Below, piece by piece: positions 17,448-26,418 of a DNA stretch of 64,000 nucleotides (position 1 is the first letter of the stretch; every line of letters begins with the position of its first letter). Below the pieces are notes generated by a model. It searched no databases and was not told the origin of the DNA. It saw only the letters and a list, made by a program, of their open reading frames with translations. This DNA comes from Neoroseomonas oryzicola (GTDB taxonomy: Bacteria > Pseudomonadota > Alphaproteobacteria > Acetobacterales > Acetobacteraceae). Both the position numbers and the translations under genes were made by a program. Location of the stretch: the NCBI RefSeq assembly GCF_012163135.1, contig NZ_JAAVUP010000009.1, positions 25,978 through 89,977 on the forward strand. The letters run 5' to 3'.

Positions 17448-18497
17448 GTGCCCCGCCTGACACTCTCCGGCCTGACCAAGGCCTATGGCAAGCTGACCGT
17501 GGTGGACGGCGTCGACCTGACGCTCGAGGAAGGGGAATTCGTCTCCCTGCTGGGTCCGTCAGGCTGCGGCAAGACCACGACGCTGCGCATGATCGCGGGC
17601 TTCGTCGACCCCACGGGCGGGACGATCTCGGTCGACGGCAACGTGCTGTCCGCCCCCGGCGCCGTGGTGCCGCCCGAACGGCGCGGCATGTCCATGATCT
17701 TCCAGTCCTACGCCATCTGGCCGAACATGACGGTGGAGGAGAACGTCGCCTTCGGCCTGAAGCTGCGCAAGCTGCCGCGCGAGGAGATCCGCCGCCGCAC
17801 GGCCGAGATGCTGGAGGTGGTGAAGCTGAACCACCTCGCGCATCGCTACCCGGCGGAACTGTCGGGCGGCCAGCAGCAGCGCGTCGCACTCGCGCGTGCC
17901 ATCGTCGTGAAGCCGGCGGTCCTGCTGCTCGACGAGCCGCTGTCCAACCTCGACGCCAACCTGCGCGAGGAGATGCGCTTCGAGATCCGCCGCCTGCATG
18001 ACGAGTTCCGCATCACCACCGTCTATGTCACCCATGACCAGGCGGAGGCCATGGCGACCTCCGACCGGATCGCCGTGATGAATGGCGGCCGGATCGAACA
18101 GGTCGACGCGCCCCACCTGCTCTACACCAAGCCGCGCACGCGTTTCGTCGCCGGCTTCGTCGGGCGCACCAATCTGCTCGAGGCGCGGGCGGAGGGAGGC
18201 ATGCTGCGCATCGACGGCATCGCGCTCGCGCCTACGACGCAGGCCGATGGCCCCGCGCTGGTGTCGCTGCGGCCGCAGGCGATGACGATCCTCGATGCGC
18301 CGCCGGCCGGCGATGGTCCCGCGCTCGAAGCCACGATCGTGGAACGCACCTATCTCGGGGAAGCCTGGGATTATGTCGTGACGCCCACTGGCAGCGGGTT
18401 GCGGCTGCGCGCCTCGGCGCCGCCGCTCGCGGCCTATGACGTCGGTAAGGCCGTGTGGGTCGAGATCGATCCGCGGCAGGTTGCCGTCGTGCAGTAG
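17448..18497 (+). CDS. ABC transporter ATP-binding protein
   Basis: 349 residues from GTG 17448. Walker A GPSGCGKTTT at 36-45, Q-loop in MIFQSYAIWPNMTVEENV, signature LSGGQQQRVALARAIV, Walker B LLLDEPLSNLD, switch VYVTHDQAEAM, and a C-terminal TOBE domain (VSLRPQAMTIL onward). This is the MalK/PotA/FbpC type with regulatory tail. It energises the permease at 15746-17446. The gene is followed at once by a strong 12-bp hairpin, probably the operon terminator. Confidence 0.95.
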   Translation: MPRLTLSGLTKAYGKLTVVDGVDLTLEEGEFVSLLGPSGCGKTTTLRMIAGFVDPTGGTISVDGNVLSAPGAVVPPERRGMSMIFQSYAIWPNMTVEENVAFGLKLRKLPREEIRRRTAEMLEVVKLNHLAHRYPAELSGGQQQRVALARAIVVKPAVLLLDEPLSNLDANLREEMRFEIRRLHDEFRITTVYVTHDQAEAMATSDRIAVMNGGRIEQVDAPHLLYTKPRTRFVAGFVGRTNLLEARAEGGMLRIDGIALAPTTQADGPALVSLRPQAMTILDAPPAGDGPALEATIVERTYLGEAWDYVVTPTGSGLRLRASAPPLAAYDVGKAVWVEIDPRQVAVVQ

Positions 18498-18498
18498 G

Positions 18499-18526
18499 CG
18501 GGGGGAGAAGGGAACTTCTCCCCCCG
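18499..18526 (+). terminator. Strong hairpin after the ABC operon (inverted relative of the GC-rich element)
   Basis: Perfect 12-bp stem: CGGGGGGAGAAG (18499-18510), loop GGAA, CTTCTCCCCCCG (18515-18526). It begins two bases after the ATPase stop. Read on the minus strand it resembles the GC-rich palindromic element found in plus orientation immediately after, so the two may be an inverted pair. Confidence 0.65.
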
Positions 18527-18557
18527 AACCCCCCTCAACCTTCTTTGGAACCAAGTA

Positions 18558-18606
18558 ACCAGAGAAGGGAGGGGGTTCGGGGGAGGTTCCCCTCCCCCGA
18601 CCTTCA
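18558..18606 (+). repeat. GC-rich extragenic palindromic element, copy 2
   Basis: Contains GTAACCAGAGAAGGGAGGG and the hairpin CGGGGGAGG (18578-18586), loop TTCC, CCTCCCCCG (18591-18599). Compared with copy 1 (8799-8845) it is almost identical, including the upstream AGTAACCA. It lies in the convergent gap between the ABC operon and the cytochrome gene. Confidence 0.7.
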
Positions 18607-19149
18607 CCTGGCCCTGTTCGCGTAATCCCACGCCGTGAAGGTGAAATCCTGCTGCCCCCGCGCCTGTAGGTGGCAGGTGAAGCAGGCGTTCAGCGGCGTG
18701 TCGCGCCGCGCGCCGGTCTGCGCGTCGAAGCGTGCATATTCCCACTCGCCGTTGCGCTGCTCGGGCCCGTAGCCTTCGCCCCAGCCGCGTTCCTTCTGCT
18801 GCACCTCGATGCCGATGAAGGCGGGTTCCGGGATCATGCGCCCGGCGGCGTCGCGCAGCGGCACGCCTTGCGCGTCGAGCCGCGCGCGCTGGTCGGCCAT
18901 GATGATCATGCTGCCGTAGGGCAGCGGCTGGCCCGGCGCGAGCGCGGCGAACGCCTCGGGGTTGATGTAGATGTTGCGGATGATCTTGCGGTCGGGCTTG
19001 TCCACGGTCGCGTAGCGGATGAAGCGCCCCTGCCAGTCCGCCGGCAGGCTGATGTTCTGCGGCCCCGGCGTGTAGGGCCGCTGCTGGGCCGTCGCCGAGG
19101 CGGCGAGGGCGGCGCCGAGCAGCGCCGCGGCAAGCATGGTCCTGCGCAT
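18604..19149 (-). CDS. Cytochrome P460-like c-type heme protein
   Basis: 181 residues. A Sec signal (MRRTMLAAALLGAALAASATAQ) precedes a mature domain with a single C-terminal heme c site CFTCH (CxxCH). PADWQGRFIRYATVDKP and NIYINPEAFAA fit the cytochrome P460 family. Known family members are periplasmic and oxidise hydroxylamine or bind NO; the crosslinking Lys cannot be assigned safely here. ATG 19149 has GGAGG eight bases ahead. It stands alone, convergent with the ABC operon and divergent from glpK. Confidence 0.8.
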   Translation of the reverse strand: MRRTMLAAALLGAALAASATAQQRPYTPGPQNISLPADWQGRFIRYATVDKPDRKIIRNIYINPEAFAALAPGQPLPYGSMIIMADQRARLDAQGVPLRDAAGRMIPEPAFIGIEVQQKERGWGEGYGPEQRNGEWEYARFDAQTGARRDTPLNACFTCHLQARGQQDFTFTAWDYANRAR

Positions 19150-19247
19150 GATGGGATCCTCCGAAGCGCATCGGGCACCGGTCCGGGGGCGGGATGCAAG
19201 ACCTTCCGTGCGGCGGCTAGGATGCGGGCCGGGAGGACCGCCGCGAC

Positions 19248-20753
<1,506 letters not shown>

Positions 20754-20892
20754 CGTTCAGGGTGCGGATTCATGCACGCGATGGTTGAGAAAATTCTCCC
20801 CGTCATGTGATTCGCGTCCGGTTCGTTCACGACTCTAAGCGCGAAGTCCCAAGCGGTGCGCCAGCCACCGCGCGCCGGAGTCGCCGACGACC
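20754..20892. other. Less GC-rich spacer between glpK and the pilin gene
   Basis: 139 bases with a local drop in GC. It holds the near-palindrome GAGAA-AA-TTCTC (20787-20798) and is the presumed promoter region of the pilin-like gene. No open frame with gene-like features seen. Confidence 0.4.
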
Positions 20893-21537
20893 ATGATCCA
20901 TGCATGCACGCGCCTGTTGGCCCGGCTTGGCCGGCGCGGCGTCACCTCCGCCGAATACGCGATCCTCGCGAGCGGCCTGGTGGCCGTCGTCGGCACCTCG
21001 GCGATCAACTACGGCGGCAACCTGACCGGCGCCTTCGGCGGCATCGGCACGGAGATCAGCCGCCAGACCAACGCGGTCCAGGCGGCGACGGGCAGTGGCG
21101 GCGGATCGGGTGGTGGTTCGTCGGGCGGCACCGTTTCTGGCGGCGGCACGACCTCGTCCGGTGGGGACGGCACGGGCACGGGCGGTTCCGCCGGGACAGG
21201 CGGTGGCACGAGCGGCGATGGCGGGTCCACCGCCGGGGGTGGGACGGGTGGCGGCACCACGGGCGGCACCACCACCGGCGGGACGGACTCCGGATCCGGC
21301 ACCAGTGCCGGCACTGGCACTGGCACCGGGAGCGGCACCGGATCGGGGAGCGGCACGACGGGCGGGACCACCGCCGGCGGCACGGGTGGCACCAGCAGCG
21401 GCAGCGGGACGTCCTCGGGCAGTGGCAGCGGGACCGGATCGGGCAGTGGTTCGGCCGGGTCGGGCGGCAGCGGCTGCACCACCAACGGAAACGGCAACGG
21501 CAACGGGAACGGCAAGAAGAACAACTGCACCACCTGA
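20893..21537 (+). CDS. Flp-type pilin-like protein with long Gly/Ser/Thr-rich tail
   Basis: 214 residues. Residues 1-60 look like a class IVb Flp/Fap prepilin: short leader ending RRG (14-16), then VTSAEYAILASGLVAVVG with Glu at +5 of the processed form, a hydrophobic helix and a Flp-like continuation. From about 67 to 189 the sequence is almost only Gly, Ser and Thr with a few Ala and Asp. The last 21 residues, from GCTT to NNCTT, have two cysteines around an Asn-Gly run. Normal Flp pilins are only 50-70 residues. No tad/cpa secretion genes are in the window. Start ATG 20893; GTG or other starts not needed. Confidence 0.75.
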   Translation: MIHACTRLLARLGRRGVTSAEYAILASGLVAVVGTSAINYGGNLTGAFGGIGTEISRQTNAVQAATGSGGGSGGGSSGGTVSGGGTTSSGGDGTGTGGSAGTGGGTSGDGGSTAGGGTGGGTTGGTTTGGTDSGSGTSAGTGTGTGSGTGSGSGTTGGTTAGGTGGTSSGSGTSSGSGSGTGSGSGSAGSGGSGCTTNGNGNGNGNGKKNNCTT

Positions 21538-21663
21538 CCCACGCCCTCGCCCCCGCGCGCATCCCTTGGCAGGATGAGCGCCGGCGGGTCCTGGCCCCGC
21601 CGCAGCGACCAGGACGATGGGCATGGGTGGAAACAGGGTGACGGTGCCGCGGGCCACGCCGGC

Positions 21664-22845
21664 ATGACGGGTGGCATCTACGCCGCGCTCGGCGTGCGGC
21701 GGATCATCAACGGCTACGGCACCAATACGCGCCTCTCGGGCGGCCTCATGGCGCCGGAGGTGATGGCCGCGATGGCCGAGGCCTCGCGCGCCTGCGTCGA
21801 GATGCATCACCTCCAGGCCGCGGCGTCGCGCGCCATCGCCGAGGCGACGGGTGCGGAGGCCGGCATCGTGACGTCGGGCGCGGCCGCCGCCCTGCTGCTC
21901 GGCGCCGCGGCGTGCATGGCGCGGCTCGATCCCGGCGCGATGAACCGCCTGCCGGACACGGCCGGGATGCCGGACGAGTTCATCGTCATCCGCAGCCAGC
22001 GCAACATGTATGACCGCGCGCTGCGCGCCGCCGGCGGCCGCATCGTCGAGGTCGGCATCCCCGATCGCTATTCCGGCCCCGGCGTGCGGGATGCGAGCGC
22101 CGGCGAAGTCGCCGACGCCATCACCGATCGCACCGCGGGCATCTACTACCTGGCGGGCGACGCCGCCGAGCCGCCGCTGCCCGACATCGTGCGCGTCGCC
22201 CGTGCCCGCGGCGTGCCGGTGCTGGTGGACGCCGCGGCGCAATTGCCGCCGGCGTCGAACCTCCGCCGCTTCATCGCCGAGGGCGCGGACCTGGTCTGCT
22301 TTTCCGGCGGCAAGGCGATCGGCGGGCCGCAGGCCTCGGGCATCCTCGCGGGGCGGCGGGACCTCGTCAGCAGCGCATTGGCGCAGATGCTCGACCTCGA
22401 CCTGCCGGAGGCGCAGTTCGTCGCACCCGCGGAATTCGCGCCGCTGAACCAGATGCGATTCCTGCCGCATCACGGCATCGGGCGATCCGGCAAGGCGGGG
22501 AAGGAGGAGATCGTCGGCCTGATCGTCGCGCTGCGCCGCTTCGTGGCGGAGGATCCGGCGCAGCGCACCGCGCGCTGGACGAATTGCCTGGTTCCGCTGC
22601 GCGATGCCGTGCCGGGCGCGGTGCTGGTGCCGGACGGCGCCAAGCCCGGCCTGCCGCTGCTCGAGCTGCGCTTTCCCGACCGCGCGGCGGCGGAACGCGC
22701 GGACGCCGCGCTGCGCGCGCGCGATCCGGCGGTGCATCTCGATGCCTCCCGCATCCGCCGCGGCGTGCTGGCGGTGAACCCGACCGCGCTCGACGATGCG
22801 GACCTGCCGCTGCTCGCGGCGGCGCTGAAGGAATGCTGCGCATGA
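21664..22845 (+). CDS. SelA-like PLP-dependent enzyme
   Basis: 393 residues. IYAALGVRRIINGYGTNTRLSGGLM is the typical N-terminus of the SelA/D-glucosaminate-6-phosphate ammonia-lyase-like family (R-x-I-N-x-x-G-x-x-T-x-x-G). LVDAAAQLPP holds the PLP-nitrogen Asp and VCFSGGKAIGGPQASG the Schiff-base Lys, about residue 217. True SelA is unlikely: it lies with AtuA-type genes and no tRNA-Sec. Such enzymes eliminate or transfer amino groups of small hydroxy-amino acids. ATG 21664 selected because the conserved start follows at once; stop overlaps the next gene (ATGA). Confidence 0.8.
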   Translation: MTGGIYAALGVRRIINGYGTNTRLSGGLMAPEVMAAMAEASRACVEMHHLQAAASRAIAEATGAEAGIVTSGAAAALLLGAAACMARLDPGAMNRLPDTAGMPDEFIVIRSQRNMYDRALRAAGGRIVEVGIPDRYSGPGVRDASAGEVADAITDRTAGIYYLAGDAAEPPLPDIVRVARARGVPVLVDAAAQLPPASNLRRFIAEGADLVCFSGGKAIGGPQASGILAGRRDLVSSALAQMLDLDLPEAQFVAPAEFAPLNQMRFLPHHGIGRSGKAGKEEIVGLIVALRRFVAEDPAQRTARWTNCLVPLRDAVPGAVLVPDGAKPGLPLLELRFPDRAAAERADAALRARDPAVHLDASRIRRGVLAVNPTALDDADLPLLAAALKECCA

Positions 22846-24221
22846 GTGACCTTTTTCTCGTCGGCAATGGCGCCGGTTTTTCCGGCGATCGCGTCGATGC
22901 GCCGATCCCGGTGGTGCGCGCGCTGGTGCAGCGCGGCCTGCCGGCGGCGATGTTCTTCGAATGCCTGGCCGAGCGCACCATCGCGCTCGCGCAGATCGAG
23001 AAGCGCCGCGATCCCGATGCGGGCTATGAGCCGATGCTCGAACGCCTGCTCGAACCGATCCTGGCCGATTGCGCGCGCGCGGGCATTCCGATCCTGGGGA
23101 ATTTCGGCGCGGCGAACCCGATGGCCGCGGCGCGCTGCGTCGCGCGGCTGGCACGGCGCCTCGGCATTCCGGAGTTGCGCATCGGCGTCGTCACGGGCGA
23201 CGACGTGTCCGGCACCGTCGACCTGTCGACGCTCGCGGTGCACGAGGCTGATGCCGGGCTCGACATGTCCGCCTGGACGCTAGTCTCGGCCAACGCCTAT
23301 ATCGGCGCCGCGCCGCTCGCCGGGGCGCTCGCGCGCGGCGCGCAGGTTGTGGTGGCGGGACGCACCTCCGATCCCTCGCTCGCCATCGCGCCGCTGATGC
23401 ATCATTTCGGCTGGGCGGAGGATGACTGGCAGGCGCTCGCGCTCGGCGCGGCCTGCGGGCACCTTCTGGAATGCGGGTCGCAGGTGACCGGCGGCGTCTT
23501 CTGGGATCCCGGCTTCAAGGACATTCCCGACCCCGCGAATATCGGCTTCCCCTATGCCGAGATCGGCCGCGACGGATCGCTCGTGGTCACCAAGCCCGAG
23601 GACACTGGCGGCCTGGTGGACCTGCGCAGCGTCAAGGAACAGCTGCTGTATGAATTGCACGACCCGGCGGCCTACCTGACGCCGGACGTGGTCATGGACA
23701 TCACCGGCGTGACGCTCGAACAGCAGGGCAGGGACCGCGTCGCGCTGCGCGGCGTGAAGGGCCATGCGCGGCCGGAACGGCTGAAGGTCACCGCCTGCTA
23801 CGAGGGCTCGTGGCTCGGCGAGGGCGAGGTCTCCGTCGCCGGCCCCAACGCCCTGGCCCGGGCGCGCGCCACCGCCGACGTGCTGCTGCAGCGCGTGAAG
23901 CAGCGCGGCCTGGGACGCCGCGCGCGCGCCGACCTGATCGGGATTTCAGCGGTGCACGACTCCGACGCCGGCGCGCTCTGGCGATCCTATGACGGGCCGG
24001 AGCCGCCCGAGATCCGCATCCGCCTCGCCGTCGAATCCGCGACGCGGGACGACGCCGACCAGGCCTCGCGCGAGGCGCTCGCCATGCTCTGCTGCGGCAC
24101 CGCCGGCACTTCCGGCGCGCGCTGGCGCGTCACGCCGCGCATCCTGACGCGATCCTTCCTCGTGCCGCGCGAGATGGTGCCGACGGAAGTGACGGTGCGG
24201 GAGGCAAGGCTGTGGAACTGA
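22842..24221 (+). CDS. AtuA family (DUF1446) protein
   Basis: 459 residues. LVGNGAGFSGDRVDAPIP opens the DUF1446/AtuA domain, and the downstream ILGNFGAANPMAAA, GVVTGDDVSGTV and VVVAGRTSDPSLAIAPL blocks are typical. AtuA was named for acyclic terpene utilisation but its reaction is unknown. In many species the protein ends with a ferredoxin-like AtuA-C domain; here this part is a separate gene (24212-24556). It overlaps the SelA-like gene by four bases and the AtuA-C gene by ten, so all three are one unit. Confidence 0.88.
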   Translation: MSDLFLVGNGAGFSGDRVDAPIPVVRALVQRGLPAAMFFECLAERTIALAQIEKRRDPDAGYEPMLERLLEPILADCARAGIPILGNFGAANPMAAARCVARLARRLGIPELRIGVVTGDDVSGTVDLSTLAVHEADAGLDMSAWTLVSANAYIGAAPLAGALARGAQVVVAGRTSDPSLAIAPLMHHFGWAEDDWQALALGAACGHLLECGSQVTGGVFWDPGFKDIPDPANIGFPYAEIGRDGSLVVTKPEDTGGLVDLRSVKEQLLYELHDPAAYLTPDVVMDITGVTLEQQGRDRVALRGVKGHARPERLKVTACYEGSWLGEGEVSVAGPNALARARATADVLLQRVKQRGLGRRARADLIGISAVHDSDAGALWRSYDGPEPPEIRIRLAVESATRDDADQASREALAMLCCGTAGTSGARWRVTPRILTRSFLVPREMVPTEVTVREARLWN

Positions 24222-24556
24222 TCGAAGTGCCGCTGCATGCGGTCGCGCATTCCCGCGCGGGGGACAAGGGCAACCGCGCCAATCTCTCGCTGATGCCCTA
24301 CGACCCCGAACTCTGGCCCGCGCTGGCCGAGCAGGTGACGGAGGCGCGAGTCCTCGCGCTGTTCGCGCATCGGGGCGCCACGCGCTGCACGCGCTACGAC
24401 CTGCCGCTGATCCACGCCTTCAACTTCATCATCGATGATGCGCTGGAAGGCGGGGTGAACGGATCGCTGAACCTCGACGGCCACGGCAAGAGCCTGTCCT
24501 TCCGGCTGCTGTCGATGACGGTGAAGGTGCCGGCGGACAAGCTGCCCCGGACCTGA
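24212..24556 (+). CDS. AtuA C-terminal-domain-like small protein
   Basis: 114 residues from GTG 24212. LHAVAHSRAGDKGNRANLSLMPY is the highly conserved opening of the AtuA-C (ferredoxin-fold-like) domain, with H-x-R-x-G-D-K-G-x-x-x-N. It overlaps AtuA by ten bases and presumably binds it. Its end is two bases from the convergent VWA gene. Function unknown. Confidence 0.85.
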   Translation: MELIEVPLHAVAHSRAGDKGNRANLSLMPYDPELWPALAEQVTEARVLALFAHRGATRCTRYDLPLIHAFNFIIDDALEGGVNGSLNLDGHGKSLSFRLLSMTVKVPADKLPRT

Positions 24557-24557
24557 C

Positions 24558-25298
24558 TCAGGCCGCGCCGCCGGCATCCGGTCCGGCGGCGATCTCGAGG
24601 ATCAGCTTGCGCCGGATGGCGTGGCCGAAGTCGCGGATGCTCTCGGCGACCTCGACGAAGGCGCCGGGCCCGCCGATCACCGCATCGCGGTAGTAGTCCG
24701 CGAGGCGCGCGCCGGGGCCGAGGATCCGCTCGACTTCCGGATCGCCCTCGACCGCCAGGCCGTTGATGGTGATGCCGGCGGCGATGGCGCGATCGCGCGC
24801 CTCCTCCACCGGCGGGCCTTCGTTGTTGGGGCCGTCGCCGGACACGTCGATCACCCGCCGCGGCGCATCCCAGGCCGCCTGTGCGAAGAGGCGGCGCGAG
24901 AAGTCTATGCCGCGGGAGATGCAGGTGAGCGACCCGTTCGGGAAGGCCTCGGACGCGGCTTCGTCCGGCACGGGCAGCCAGGCGGTCGCCAGCGCGTCGC
25001 CCCAGGCCTCGGCGTCGCGACGGCCCGCGATCCGGGTCCAGGGCAGCACCAGCTTCTGGAAGCCGAGGCCGGCCCAGGCGACGGTGGCGATGGCAATGGC
25101 GCCGAGCGGGCCGGAAGCGATCGCATCCAGCACCCGCGGATGGGGCAGCGCGCGCTGGTAGCCGCGCTGCTGCATCCGTGCTTCCTCGGCGCTGATCGAG
25201 GCCGAGGCATCCACGGCGAGGACCAGCAGCAGGGCCACGCGGTCATGCATCTCCGCTGGCCGCGCCGCTTCTGGAATCCGCACCCTCGGCCGCTGCAT
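24558..25298 (-). CDS. DUF1194 von Willebrand factor A-type protein
   Basis: 246 residues. LLLVLAVDASASISAEE holds the MIDAS motif D-x-S-x-S; VIDVSGDGPNNEGPPVEEARD and GITINGLAVEGDP are DUF1194 blocks. Family members normally carry a Sec signal just before the first strand; here the residues before it (MQRPRVRIPEAARPAEMHDR) are charged and upstream codons reach a stop without a signal. ATG 25298 with GAGGA five bases ahead is preferred over ATG 25250. Either the protein is cytoplasmic or the 5-prime end has been lost. Confidence 0.78.
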   Translation of the reverse strand: MQRPRVRIPEAARPAEMHDRVALLLVLAVDASASISAEEARMQQRGYQRALPHPRVLDAIASGPLGAIAIATVAWAGLGFQKLVLPWTRIAGRRDAEAWGDALATAWLPVPDEAASEAFPNGSLTCISRGIDFSRRLFAQAAWDAPRRVIDVSGDGPNNEGPPVEEARDRAIAAGITINGLAVEGDPEVERILGPGARLADYYRDAVIGGPGAFVEVAESIRDFGHAIRRKLILEIAAGPDAGGAA

Positions 25299-25404
25299 GA
25301 GGATCCTCGCCCGCGCGGCGCCGATCGCCCCGCACGCAAGACCCTACGCCGCGGCCGTCGCCGCGCGGTCCGAAATTCTCACGAAATCGCGATGGTTGTG
25401 GGGC

Positions 25405-26355
25405 TCAGCCCCCCGCCACCCCCTGGGTGTTCACGTACAGCGCGTAGAGCGACTGCGCGGCGGCCATGAACAGCCGGTTCCGGTGCCGCCCGCCGAAGGC
25501 GACGTTCGCGCAGCGCTCCGGCAGGTGGATATGCCCGATCGGCGCGCCGGCGCTGTTGAACACGCGGATGCCGTCGAAGGCCGGCGACATGCCCCAGCCG
25601 CACCACAGGTTGCCGTCGACGTCCACGCGGAAGCCGTCCGGCGTCTCGCCCGGCTGGCAGGCGATGAAGGTGCGGCGGTTGCGGATGGTCGCCCCATCCA
25701 CGTCGTAGGCGAGGATGTTGCGCGGCTCCGACCGGCTCTCGACGATGTAGAGGATGCGCTCGTCCGGACTGAAGGCGAGGCCGTTCGGGTGGTTGATGTC
25801 GTCGGCGACGAGGGTGATCTCCCCCGTCACGCCGTCCACCCGGTAGACATTGGTGTGCGGCAGTTCGGGCGCGTGCTTCTCGCCCTCGTAGAAGCCGAGG
25901 ATGCCGAAGGGCGGATCGGTGAACCAGATCGACCCGTCCGACTTCACCACCACGTCGTTGGGGCTGTTCAGCCGCTTGCCCTGGAAGTGGCTGGCGATGA
26001 CGGTGATGGCCCCGTCATGCTCGAAGCGCACCACGCGCCGCCCGCCATGCTCGCAGGCGATGATGCGGCCCTGCCGGTCGCGGGTGTGGCCGTTCGCGTT
26101 GTTCGACGGCTTGCGCCAGGCGGAGACGGCGCCCGTCTCCTCCTCCCACTTCAGCACGCGGTTGTTCGGGATGTCCGACCACAGCAGGCAGCGCGCATCG
26201 CCGAGCCAGACCGGTCCCTCGCCCCAGCGCGTGCCGTGATACAGGCGCTCCACCGCGGACAGCGGCAGCTGGTAGCGCTTGAAGGACGGGTCGAGCGCGA
26301 CGATGGACGGGTCGGGGTAGCGCAGGCTCGGCTGCCAGCGCGGGTCGTCGGTCAT
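25405..26355 (-). CDS. SMP-30/gluconolactonase family protein
   Basis: 316-residue six-bladed propeller. WGEGPVWLGDARCLLWSD includes the metal-binding Glu, NGHTRDRQGRIIACEHGGRR and LNSPNDVVVKSDGSIWFTDPPFGI the middle blades (Asn, Asp ligands), and HPNGLAFSPDERILYIVES the conserved closing part. Such enzymes hydrolyse sugar lactones (gluconolactone type) using a divalent metal. No signal peptide. Its SD lies in a 9-bp hairpin (26362-26385) and its leader resembles that of the isomerase at 14557, which hints at shared control. Confidence 0.9.
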   Translation of the reverse strand: MTDDPRWQPSLRYPDPSIVALDPSFKRYQLPLSAVERLYHGTRWGEGPVWLGDARCLLWSDIPNNRVLKWEEETGAVSAWRKPSNNANGHTRDRQGRIIACEHGGRRVVRFEHDGAITVIASHFQGKRLNSPNDVVVKSDGSIWFTDPPFGILGFYEGEKHAPELPHTNVYRVDGVTGEITLVADDINHPNGLAFSPDERILYIVESRSEPRNILAYDVDGATIRNRRTFIACQPGETPDGFRVDVDGNLWCGWGMSPAFDGIRVFNSAGAPIGHIHLPERCANVAFGGRHRNRLFMAAAQSLYALYVNTQGVAGG

Positions 26356-26361
26356 GGGGCT

Positions 26362-26385
26362 TCCTCCGGTCGTTGCACCGGAGGA
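26362..26385 (-). promoter_or_regulatory. Perfect hairpin enclosing the SD of the SMP-30 gene
   Basis: TCCTCCGGT (26362-26370) and ACCGGAGGA (26377-26385) pair over 9 bp around six bases. On the transcribed strand the arm nearest the gene is ACCGGAGGA, containing the AGGA ribosome site. It may control translation, or terminate transcription from the JmjC operon 34 bases upstream. Confidence 0.5.
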
Positions 26386-26418
26386 TAGGCGGGATGGCGC
26401 GGCGCGCGAAGGCGCCCG

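Noticed and set aside
21009..21677. Proline-rich 222-residue minus-strand frame opposite the pilin tail
   Set aside because: Its Pro/Val runs are just the complement of the Gly/Ser/Thr codons of the pilin tail; no SD.
21664..22845. True selenocysteine synthase selA
   Set aside because: No selB, selD or tRNA-Sec nearby; the gene is coupled to AtuA-family genes and resembles SelA-like lyases.
20827..23154. 775-residue minus-strand open frame opposite the pilin and SelA-like genes
   Set aside because: No recognisable motif; spans several real plus-strand genes and the intergenic regions between them.
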